Source: CALLPQ01 sp038531745 (lineage in GTDB: Bacteria > Pseudomonadota > Alphaproteobacteria > Caulobacterales > Parvularculaceae). Taken from it: a DNA stretch of 64,000 nt. The notes beneath the pieces were generated by a model. The model saw only the letters and a list, made by a program, of their open reading frames with translations. It was not told the origin of the DNA and searched no databases. Below, piece by piece: positions 52,151 to 59,751 of this stretch. Within the stretch, counting starts at the first letter, position 1, and each line of letters starts with the position of its first letter. The stretch spans positions 62,001 to 126,000 of the forward strand of contig JBCBBJ010000002.1 of NCBI GenBank assembly GCA_038531745.1, written 5' to 3'. The translations under genes and the position numbers were made by a program.

Positions 52151-53098
52151 TTACATTTGGAAGCCATCGCCGAGATAAACCCGGCGGACATCCTCATCGC
52201 CCACAATCTCCGACGGGCTTCCTTCGATCAGTACCTCACCTTCGTGAATAATGTATGCACGATCGATGATATCCAGGGTTTCGCGCACATTATGATCAGT
52301 GATCAGCACGCCGATACCGCGTTCTTTTAGATGGCTCACCAGCTCCCGGATATCCGCAATTGCCAGCGGGTCGATACCGGCAAACGGCTCATCAAGGAGC
52401 ATATAGGCCGGCCCGGTGGCCAGCGCCCGGGCAATCTCCACCCGCCGACGCTCCCCGCCGGACAGGGCCAATGCCGAGGCGCTGCGGATATGGTTAATAT
52501 TAAATTCGGTGAGCAATTCGTTGATCAGCGCTTCCTGGCGGTCGCGGTTTTTCTCCACCAACTCAACAACGGCACGCAAATTCTGCTCCACCGTGAGCCC
52601 GCGAAAGATCGAGGCCTCTTGAGGCAAATAGCCAATCCCGAGCCGGGCCCGCTGATACATGGGCAAACGCGAGGCATCGGTGCCGTCAATGACGATGGTG
52701 CCCTGATCAGCGGGAATGAGCCCTGTGATCATGTAAAAGCAGGTGGTTTTGCCTGCGCCGTTCGGGCCGAGCAGCCCCACCGCCTCCCCCCTGTTCACTT
52801 GCATGGAGACGTTGCGCACGACGGGCCGCCGTTTGAAGGTTTTGGCGAGGCCCGAGGCAATCAAACCGCCATCCCCATCAATAACCATTGGCTTAACCGG
52901 GGCTGAGCCGGCCGCCGCAGCGCCAGCGACGGTTGCGGAAATTTGGGTAATGCCACGATCAGCGTCGAGGCTACCCATGGCCATGCCCGGGCCCGCGGGG
53001 TTGCCACCCGGCTTGTCACCTATTTGGCCGCGCGTTTGGCCAGCTCTTTCGCGACTGGTGGCTGGTCCCGATGCGGGCGGCTTTGGCGTATCAGTCAT
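52151..53098 (-). CDS. lptB: LPS export ABC transporter ATP-binding protein
   Basis: 315 residues. The ABC domain has Walker A LGPNGAGKTTCFYMITG, Q-loop YLPQEASIF, signature LALSGGERRRVEIARAL, Walker B YMLLDEPFAGIDP and the H-switch ITDHNVRET, all as in LptB. It powers extraction of lipopolysaccharide from the inner membrane through LptFG. Its first ~75 residues are an Ala/Gly/Pro-rich extension absent from E. coli LptB (which is about 241 residues). It lies between rpoN and lptA in one orientation. Confidence 0.95.
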   Translation of the reverse strand: MTDTPKPPASGPATSRERAGQTRGQIGDKPGGNPAGPGMAMGSLDADRGITQISATVAGAAAAGSAPVKPMVIDGDGGLIASGLAKTFKRRPVVRNVSMQVNRGEAVGLLGPNGAGKTTCFYMITGLIPADQGTIVIDGTDASRLPMYQRARLGIGYLPQEASIFRGLTVEQNLRAVVELVEKNRDRQEALINELLTEFNINHIRSASALALSGGERRRVEIARALATGPAYMLLDEPFAGIDPLAIADIRELVSHLKERGIGVLITDHNVRETLDIIDRAYIIHEGEVLIEGSPSEIVGDEDVRRVYLGDGFQM

Positions 53099-53189
53099 AC
53101 TGTTCCGTCATTTGAAACTGGGGGTCGGCCAAGACAAAAGCAATACCGGGGCCACTGTTCAATCCCTCTGGTCGAGAGGTAAGCACGGC

Positions 53190-53690
53190 TTAATTCAAGC
53201 GCAACTTAGAATCCGGATTGATCAAACCCCGCACGCGTTTTCCCGGCTTCGGGCGAAAACGCACCCGGCCCGTGTCAATCCAATAGACAGCCTCCCCCGC
53301 GGTGAAAACATTCTCGCCCTGGGTCAGGATTACATCGCCGACGATGGTCAGCGTGCGCGCCGTTTCATTATAGGTGCCACGATCACCGGTTATGGCTTGC
53401 GTGCCGTCGGAATAGCGAACCTTTCCGGTGGCGATGATCTCACTGATATCACCCTTGCCGGTGAGTGTGCCCACGACCTTATCCGCGGTCAGGATCGCTT
53501 TGCCCTGCACGATGCGCACATTTTCCTCCCAGATAAACTGGGCCTCGGTAGCTTCTGCAAACTCGCTGGAGACATAGATAGCCTCATTACCAATCCCGAT
53601 GCGCTGGCCATGGGCGGCGGGGACGATCATACCGAGTAGACCAACAGAGAAAATTGCCAGTCTCTGAAACCGGCTAAAAAAGTTCGACAT
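53190..53690 (-). CDS. lptA: LPS transport periplasmic protein
   Basis: 166 residues from ATG 53690 with AGGCG upstream, giving a signal peptide (LAIFSVGLLGMIVPAAHG). The mature protein is a short beta-jellyroll: AQFIWEENVRIVQGKAILTADKVVG, KVRYSDGTQAITGDRGTYN, DVILTQGENVFTAGEAVYWI, as in LptA/OstA. It bridges LPS from LptC to LptD. In most alphaproteobacteria lptC lies directly upstream; here lptC is about 8.5 kb away, at 62242. A further in-frame ATG at 53762 is less likely. Confidence 0.93.
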   Translation of the reverse strand: MSNFFSRFQRLAIFSVGLLGMIVPAAHGQRIGIGNEAIYVSSEFAEATEAQFIWEENVRIVQGKAILTADKVVGTLTGKGDISEIIATGKVRYSDGTQAITGDRGTYNETARTLTIVGDVILTQGENVFTAGEAVYWIDTGRVRFRPKPGKRVRGLINPDSKLRLN

Positions 53691-54130
53691 GAAAACGCCT
53701 GCATGAATGGGCTGAGAGTTAGGCAGAGCATACAAGGCACCCTGCGCGCGGGGAAGGGCCAAAAGATGAAACGAGAAGATCAGCTCGACGGCACCCTAAC
53801 TGCGAATCATTCGTATTCTCATATTTGACACCACACCAGATAATCACGCCCAGATAGATGCTATCTCATCGTTCAAACCCGTATTTCTCCATGCCACTTG
53901 AAGAAGTGTGAGATGGCCTTCGCTGGTCTGTAACCCCGACCAGACAATTTCCGACGGCGAGAAAATCGTAGTCTGGGCGGCAAAGCGATCTTTTTGACCA
54001 TTCTGTCCCGATGGGCGGCGAGGCACCAGGCGCGCTCACCTTTAATCAGTCAGCCAATACTGCCAAACGGGCGTACCCTTATGATCGCAATAGCCAGATG
54101 GCGCGCAGCGCGATAAGCCATATCTTGGCG
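53691..54130. other. Non-coding junction between lptA and the inserted island
   Basis: 440 bases with no convincing gene. A minus-strand frame of about 60 codons (53844-54026) ends here but has no ribosome-binding site or motif. A short dyad AGATAG-ATG-CTATCT lies at 53852-53866. This is the left edge of the island that splits lptA from lptC; no integrase, IS end or repeated attachment site was found by eye. Confidence 0.4.
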
Positions 54131-55858
54131 CTAGCTTTTGCGGACAAGATTAAACAGGCGAATACCAGGTGCCTTTTCGCTCGTGGTTTCCTGCTTAGTG
54201 TCATAGGCAACAAAATCATGACCACGGTACAACCGGATAGCGGCGGCAAAGTGCTCACTCACGAAAACCGATCCGGGCAGTGTTTCGGGCTCGATGCGCG
54301 CGGCATAAGAAACCTGCGATCCATAAACCGAAGGACGACCGGTTATCGGGTCCTGTTGGAAACTTGCCGGCGCATAATGCCCGCCAATCCGCAAGGCCAG
54401 AGTCTCCGGCAGGCCATAAGCCGTCAGATCAAAAGTCTGAAAGGCCTCTTGCATGCGCAGCGCAATTTCCGCCGCGTGCTGGACACTTTCATACACCAGA
54501 AAAATGCCATCGCCCCAGCTTGCCCGGTGCACCGGTAAGATTTTGTGGGTGTTGATGATGTCGCCAAGGGGATCAAAAATGGCCTCCAGACATGAAGTGA
54601 CCTGTTCGTCGTTCAGGGAGCCAAAGCCGCCAATATCGGCGAACAGCATGGTGGCCATAAACCGATTTTGTTCGGGGATTGCCGCCCGAGGTGATGCCGC
54701 GAAAGCAGAACTCTTACCATCTAAAGCGAGGTGAAAGCTTTCGCGTCCAGCGCCGCTCCAAGCAGCTCGTGACCGTCGTGTAAAAGCACCACTTTCCTCG
54801 CCAGCTGCAACGGTTAATTGGATAGCACGACTGCAATGAAGGTCGGCTTCTTCGATCGCCATTCCCATCGCCATTGTGCTGGCAAGGTCGAGGGCCCGGT
54901 TACAGGACAAGCTGGAATCGTGCGTGGCTAGCATAACGCTTTGCGCGCCATCAAGGCACCGATCAAACCGCGCTGACCAATCACGACCAAATGGATCGAC
55001 TGAAATCGTTTTGAACAGTTTTGCGGTGCACGGAAGAATAATATTCAAATCCGCCCCCCGCGCTAGCAAAGCCTCTGCGACCAAGATGTCAGCGCCAGCC
55101 GCCAGCGCGCCATAACCGGCTCCAACGCGGTTAGCAGCTAAAGTCTCGGTGAGTGCTTGCGGCGAATTATTCGTCTCCCCACAAAAATGGCTCAGAGCAT
55201 CAAGATTGCCTGCAAAATGGCAAACAGTTGGCGGACGAAAGAGGGTTAACCAATCGGTTCCCAGTCCTAAGTGTTTCGATATCAATTCGAATTGGCGGAG
55301 CGTCGTCGCGTGAGATCGGTAATCGGTCGGGGCCTCGGCTATTGCCTCGCAAAGAGACTGTTCAGCTCGCGATTGTCGATTCAGTATGAGGTAAGCCTCC
55401 GCCTTTGTTGCTTGATGAAAATACCGTTCTCGCGGCCCTAATGGTGCCGTCATATTGCATAATTGCTTTAAGCAGCGACGCGCAAGTGTTTCGGAGGTTG
55501 CATGCCTGCCGCAGATAAAAAAAAGGCTAGCCGCATTTATACCTGCAAAAATACTCTCATAGGTATCCGCCACTTTTTCGTAACAACGGGCTGCCGCCAA
55601 AAGGGTTTGAAGCCTCTCCGGTTCGGGCATTTTGCGGGCCTGATCTTTCAAAAGTCGCCCGCGCAATGCTTCAATTCTAAGTCTATCTTCATTTGTAAGT
55701 GAAGGATTATTGGAAATGGCAAGGGCGGCATTCTGGGCGGCTTCTGATGCCCCTATGTTTGCCAAATGAATCGCATCATCTATGGCTGCCGAAGAGTGGT
55801 ATGGCCTGTTACAGTCCTTTTTCCCAGGTCCTCCGTACACACCCATTGATGCAATCAC
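54131..55858 (-). CDS. TPR / SLOG-like / class III nucleotidyl cyclase protein
   Basis: About 575 residues from a GTG at 55858 that overlaps the upstream stop (GTGA). Residues 25-200 are TPR-like helices. Residues 210-300 (TVCHFAGNLD; GAGYGALAAGADILVAEALLARGADLNIILP) match the Rossmann-type SLOG/LOG-like domain seen in some cyclase and conflict-system proteins. Residues 400-575 are a class III cyclase domain with both metal Asp residues (FADIGGF D408; WGDGIF D450) and VSYAARIEP, where the usual Asn is Ser517 and Arg521 is kept. The purine-specifying Lys is not evident, so the cyclic nucleotide product is uncertain. It is the last gene of an operon with a TIR protein, near a CRP-type gene. Confidence 0.83.
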   Translation of the reverse strand: MIASMGVYGGPGKKDCNRPYHSSAAIDDAIHLANIGASEAAQNAALAISNNPSLTNEDRLRIEALRGRLLKDQARKMPEPERLQTLLAAARCYEKVADTYESIFAGINAASLFFICGRHATSETLARRCLKQLCNMTAPLGPRERYFHQATKAEAYLILNRQSRAEQSLCEAIAEAPTDYRSHATTLRQFELISKHLGLGTDWLTLFRPPTVCHFAGNLDALSHFCGETNNSPQALTETLAANRVGAGYGALAAGADILVAEALLARGADLNIILPCTAKLFKTISVDPFGRDWSARFDRCLDGAQSVMLATHDSSLSCNRALDLASTMAMGMAIEEADLHCSRAIQLTVAAGEESGAFTRRSRAAWSGAGRESFHLALDGKSSAFAASPRAAIPEQNRFMATMLFADIGGFGSLNDEQVTSCLEAIFDPLGDIINTHKILPVHRASWGDGIFLVYESVQHAAEIALRMQEAFQTFDLTAYGLPETLALRIGGHYAPASFQQDPITGRPSVYGSQVSYAARIEPETLPGSVFVSEHFAAAIRLYRGHDFVAYDTKQETTSEKAPGIRLFNLVRKS

Positions 55859-56655
55859 CCGCCGCCATCATTGTCAATGATAGGATCGATGATAAGGGTT
55901 GAATTCCCGTCAAAACGGTCTGGAGAAATTCCGGGACTCGATCCCAAAAGATTGCGCAATGATACGGAGGGGAATTCATCGACATTCGAAGTTTCAAGAA
56001 ACCCATAGCCTTTTTTGATTACCAAATCTGGAATGACCTTTACCATCAAATCATATTTAAATTGACACCTTTTTGAAAGGCGCCGATCTGGCGCTGATAT
56101 GTGACCGCGGTCAAAATTCACATAGAGCACTTTTCTGGTTTCTGCTGTCGATGCTACTTTAAGTGGCCAATAAAATTTTGCTGGCAGTTTACCGATATCG
56201 GGTGGTATCTTTGATACGTCCGATGGTTGATCCGGTTTTGAATAAGTACCTATGCCCACAACGCGATCAATGAGCAATGGTTTTTCGGGATCAAAAACCC
56301 AAGATTTTGGAAAGAGTTTTACCGCAAATATGCTATTTTGGGTTGTTTTTACTAGCATTGAATCAGGGGAAGTTTTCTTCCAGGTAAATTGTTTTTCGCC
56401 CGCCGCCTCAATTTCTGACGCCCACTGAGCCTGAGTTAAACTATTCAACTTTTTCGCGAAGCGCTTGGTTGGGACGCCTCCAAACGGATAACCATCTCGG
56501 TCAATCTTGATCGCAATAACCTGCTTGTTTGTGGCCGCCTGGCTGTCGGGAACGGTCCTATGTTCTTGCGAATAAAGGCAGTCAATTGTTGTTTGAGCGT
56601 TCGCAGAAAAGGGAATTGAAAGAAGTGAAAGCCAAAATAATAGGGATTTTCGCAT
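55855..56655 (-). CDS. Secreted protein of unknown function in the TIR/cyclase operon
   Basis: 266 residues with a clear signal peptide (LLFWLSLLSIPFSANAQ). The mature part is mixed alpha/beta with two Cys (IDCLYSQEH, KRCQFKYD) and no recognised motif. Its last residues (IIDPIIDNDGGG) precede a four-base overlap with the cyclase start, so the two are translationally coupled. GAGGA precedes its ATG by 10 bases. It follows the TIR gene by 28 bases. A periplasmic partner or sensor for the membrane TIR protein is possible. AT-richer than the flanking lpt genes. Confidence 0.7.
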   Translation of the reverse strand: MRKSLLFWLSLLSIPFSANAQTTIDCLYSQEHRTVPDSQAATNKQVIAIKIDRDGYPFGGVPTKRFAKKLNSLTQAQWASEIEAAGEKQFTWKKTSPDSMLVKTTQNSIFAVKLFPKSWVFDPEKPLLIDRVVGIGTYSKPDQPSDVSKIPPDIGKLPAKFYWPLKVASTAETRKVLYVNFDRGHISAPDRRLSKRCQFKYDLMVKVIPDLVIKKGYGFLETSNVDEFPSVSLRNLLGSSPGISPDRFDGNSTLIIDPIIDNDGGG

Positions 56656-56683
56656 TTAGGTGATCCTCATGTTTAATGATGCC

Positions 56684-58510
56684 CTAGTTCAACGTTGCAA
56701 TTTGTAGGGCGGCTTCATCCTGAAATTGTAAGTAACTCTCTAAACGCTCGTGAGCTTGTTCCGAGAGCTTTTGCGTCAGTACTTTGGTCTGATTGAGAAT
56801 GGAGGCGGCTTTTGAAACCTCTTCCTTGGCGAGGTATACCTTCACCTGCAATGTTTGAAGTTTGAGATCAGCGATCAGAAATTCCTCATTTTTTGGATCT
56901 GTCGTCCGAAGTGCTTGTGCAATCATTCTGTTTTTTTCAAGAAGAGCGCCCGCCTCAATATAACGACTTTGTTCAATACGAACCCTGATCATCCCAATAG
57001 AAGACGTCAAAGCTTTGTATTGGAGTTTTATGTTTAATAGGTCGTCCTCAAGTAACCGTTTGAGAACTAGGATTTCCGCTGTGCGCCGTTGAGCGGCCTT
57101 TTCAAAGTCTTGTATCTCAAAGTACGCATCGGCGAGCCACGCATAAGCATTCGCAAGATCAATATTATACTGCAGGTTATCCGGGTTTTCGTTAGCTAGG
57201 GCCTCAAAAGAAGGGAGTGACCGGTTATATTGATCAATCGCTTTTTCGATTTGGCCGTTTGAAAAGTTCAAAATTCCAAAGTTTGTATACGCATAGCTTA
57301 ATTCTTGTAAGCTTCTCTGCGTTCCTGTTTCGACTGACGCTAATCTTTCTGCAAGATCAATATATTCTTGGAAATAGCGGGACGCATTTTCGTAGTCCTT
57401 CGTTTTCCAGAGTGCATGCCCCTTCCAGTAGCTGCTTTGGGCATGGTCGAAGATACGGTCGCCACTTTGTGGGTTACGCGAAAGCAGACTATTTGTTGCT
57501 TCGTATGCATACTGAAAATACTGATTTTTCTTTTCCTCGTCGCCTATTTTGCCGGCAATTTCGCCAAGAAAGTGGAATACCCGTGACCGCCGCCCAAGCG
57601 CATCATCCGAATGCCGGTCCAGCGGATAAGCCTGATAATATTGCGAAGCCTGTTTGCCGACGATTTCCAGTGCATCAAGTCGGCCAACCGACTCCAGTTC
57701 TGTCTTTAATTCTGTAAGCATGAATTGAATTAACTCTTCTGCACTTTGCGTTCTTGCAATGGCTTCCGCCCGTTGGTGTTGCGCCTCGCGTTGACCATTC
57801 CAAGCCGCTAGTGCGAGACCGCTCATCAGTATCATGCCGGCGAGTGATGCGACTGTGACGGCGGTTACAGTTCGGTTGCGGCGGATGAGGTCGCGGCGCA
57901 CCAGGGCGTCGAGGTTGACCTCCAGCATGCCGGCGGCAAGCTTGAGAAAGCCGAGGCGTTTGCCATCGCCCGCATCGCGCAGGTCGGCAGCGCAAGGCTC
58001 GGTTGATGGGTGAAGCGCATCTTCGCCATCTGTCCGGGTGAAGCCCAAGCTTTCAGGAAAACATTCGGGCCCTGTGCCGGTTATGCTGCCCAGGGGTTCG
58101 CCGTCGACAATCACGGCGAGGATTTTTTTAGGCCCCCGCAACCGGGTAAAGGTTTCAATCTCCTGATTGACCCAGCGGGAGGCGCGCGCATGGGGCGAAC
58201 ACAAAACAATTAGCCACTCTGATTGCGCCAACGCGGTTTGGATGGTGTCGCTTAGGGAATGGGTCGCCGCCAGTTCGTCGCGATCACGAAAAATTGGCTG
58301 CAAGGGGCGCCGGTTGCCTTGCGGGTGCAGTGGTCCACGCCCGGCGGTAAAATGATTTGGAACACGCCAGGTTTCCAATTTACGGGTGAGCCAGGCGGCG
58401 ATGGCGCTGTCTTTACGGCTATAGCTGATAAAAGCGCGATAGGGCGGGGCCTCGCCTGTGCGATGGGCATCACCGTCTCCGGTCGTGTTTTCGATACCCC
58501 CAATAGCCAT
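56684..58510 (-). CDS. Membrane TIR-domain protein with C-terminal TPR repeats
   Basis: About 608 residues from ATG 58510 (GGGGA upstream). Residues 24-150 form a TIR domain: YRAFISYSRKDSAIAAWLTRKLE, FRDRDELAATHSLSDTIQTALAQSEWLIVLCSPHARASRWVNQEIETF. The catalytic-type Glu is E117 in SRWVNQE. A charged stretch, a membrane helix (about 214-237, VTAVTVASLAGMILMSGLALAAW) and a ~370-residue TPR array (SYAYTNFGILNFSNGQIEKAIDQYNRSL and so on) follow, facing the periplasm if the TIR domain is cytoplasmic. TIR domains can cleave NAD or mediate assembly; which holds here is unknown. First gene of the operon with the secreted protein and the cyclase. Confidence 0.87.
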   Translation of the reverse strand: MAIGGIENTTGDGDAHRTGEAPPYRAFISYSRKDSAIAAWLTRKLETWRVPNHFTAGRGPLHPQGNRRPLQPIFRDRDELAATHSLSDTIQTALAQSEWLIVLCSPHARASRWVNQEIETFTRLRGPKKILAVIVDGEPLGSITGTGPECFPESLGFTRTDGEDALHPSTEPCAADLRDAGDGKRLGFLKLAAGMLEVNLDALVRRDLIRRNRTVTAVTVASLAGMILMSGLALAAWNGQREAQHQRAEAIARTQSAEELIQFMLTELKTELESVGRLDALEIVGKQASQYYQAYPLDRHSDDALGRRSRVFHFLGEIAGKIGDEEKKNQYFQYAYEATNSLLSRNPQSGDRIFDHAQSSYWKGHALWKTKDYENASRYFQEYIDLAERLASVETGTQRSLQELSYAYTNFGILNFSNGQIEKAIDQYNRSLPSFEALANENPDNLQYNIDLANAYAWLADAYFEIQDFEKAAQRRTAEILVLKRLLEDDLLNIKLQYKALTSSIGMIRVRIEQSRYIEAGALLEKNRMIAQALRTTDPKNEEFLIADLKLQTLQVKVYLAKEEVSKAASILNQTKVLTQKLSEQAHERLESYLQFQDEAALQIATLN

Positions 58511-58684
58511 AAAGGTCCCCAACCAACGGCACGCTGTTTGCGAAATTTAATCATCTTTAACGAAACCAAACAAGGGTTGGTGGGCACGCAATACGCCAGG
58601 AGGCTGCATTTTTGCGGCTGCGCGATCTATGGGCCTGCTCGAGGGGTCATTGGGGATTTTGCCTGCAGCCGGGAATTGCGCTGC

Positions 58685-59386
58685 CTAACCGCCGAGCTCT
58701 TCCGCTGCCGCACTCAACAGGTCTCGATCGACAATTTCGATCATACCCCGGCGCAAGGCGATGGCGCCCCTATCTTGCAAGCTACGCAAATGGCCATTCA
58801 CTTTTTCTCGGGTGGCGCTGAGGCGCGCGGCCAGTTGGCTTTGGGTGATGTTGATGGTGCTGCGGCTATCCCCCGCCGACAGGGAAACGAGTAACCTAGC
58901 CACCCGCGCACGTAATGGCCGAAAGGTCATTTCCTCAATCTGAATGTTGGTCGCGCGTAATTTTGAAATCACATCCACCATCACCTGCCTCGATAGAGCC
59001 GGGCTTGTGGTCACCGCCTCCACAAAGCGACTGCTCTTGATACGGATCACGGTAGAAGCATTTAGAGCACATGCATCAGCTGTGCGTGTACCGCCATCAA
59101 TAGCGCCGAACTCGCCAAAAAGCTCACCAGGGTAAACCTGCGCAACATTCAAAAAACGCCCGTTTTCGGACATGACGGAAATCTCGATTTCACCGTGAAC
59201 AACAAGGAAAACCCCATCGCACGGGTCACCACGTGCAAACACCGGCGTGCCCGCAGCGTAATCCTCACACCGACTTGCTGCGAACAAAAGACCAAGTGTT
59301 TGAGGCTCCAGACCTTTGAAGTAATCTGCCTCACAAAGCTGTGTACGGAGGAACGCCTGATCGGTCTTGCGTGGCTTTGGCGCCAT
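58685..59386 (-). CDS. CRP/FNR-family transcription regulator, cyclic-nucleotide-binding type
   Basis: 233 residues. The N-terminal cyclic-nucleotide-binding domain has GDPCDGVFLVVHGEIEIS and PGELFGEFGAIDGGTRTADA; E92 and R101-T102 match the Glu and Arg-Ser/Thr that hold cAMP in E. coli CRP. The C-terminal winged HTH is NITQSQLAARLSATREKVNGHLRSLQDRGAI, keeping Arg-Glu of the recognition helix but with His in place of the third Arg, so target sequence may differ. There are no Cys residues arranged for an FNR iron-sulfur cluster. It lies 174 bases upstream of the TIR gene and diverges from an envelope operon. It is the likely reader of the cyclase product. Confidence 0.9.
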   Translation of the reverse strand: MAPKPRKTDQAFLRTQLCEADYFKGLEPQTLGLLFAASRCEDYAAGTPVFARGDPCDGVFLVVHGEIEISVMSENGRFLNVAQVYPGELFGEFGAIDGGTRTADACALNASTVIRIKSSRFVEAVTTSPALSRQVMVDVISKLRATNIQIEEMTFRPLRARVARLLVSLSAGDSRSTINITQSQLAARLSATREKVNGHLRSLQDRGAIALRRGMIEIVDRDLLSAAAEELGG

Positions 59387-59499
59387 ATTCTTGCTGTCTC
59401 GCCCTACTGTCTTACCTCAAACGCGCGCAACAGCCCTGAGCCACCGCTGTGCATTAAAAGCGTAGCATAGTCCGACGCCAAAATAAAAATCGCCGCTGT

Positions 59500-59556
59500 G
59501 TAACCGTCGTTACCTCTGCCAATTAACTTCCCAGTTATGGTGAACCGGTCGTTACC
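59500..59556. promoter_or_regulatory. Two CRP-family-like dyads in the divergent crp/envelope-operon promoter
   Basis: GTAAC-CGTC-GTTAC (59500-59513) is a perfect 5+4+5 dyad, which also fits the GTA-N8-TAC geometry of NtcA and the TTGAT-N4-ATCAA geometry of FNR, both CRP-family proteins. About 42 bases on, GGTGAAC-CG-GTCGTTACC (59539-59556) is a related imperfect copy. The spacing is close to four helical turns. They lie between the divergent CRP-type gene and the 59752 operon, so autoregulation and control of that operon are plausible. Confidence 0.5.
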
Positions 59557-59751
59557 CGGGATCGGCGCGGGGGAGTGAGCCCACTGGTGCTGCATAGCCC
59601 TTGCGGCACCAGTATGGGTCTCCCAATCGCTCAACCACGGCTGCCCGGCCGTGCGGCAAAATCCGCTGGCGGCGAACCCTTCGGTGAACAGACCATCGCC
59701 GTCGGCGGACCTCGCCCGGTTGGGGGTAGGCGTGAGGAGTGGGAGAGAAAA

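Noticed and set aside
53844..54026. 60-codon minus-strand frame at the left edge of the island, considered as a transposase remnant
   Set aside because: No recognisable transposase motif, no inverted-repeat ends, no ribosome-binding site.
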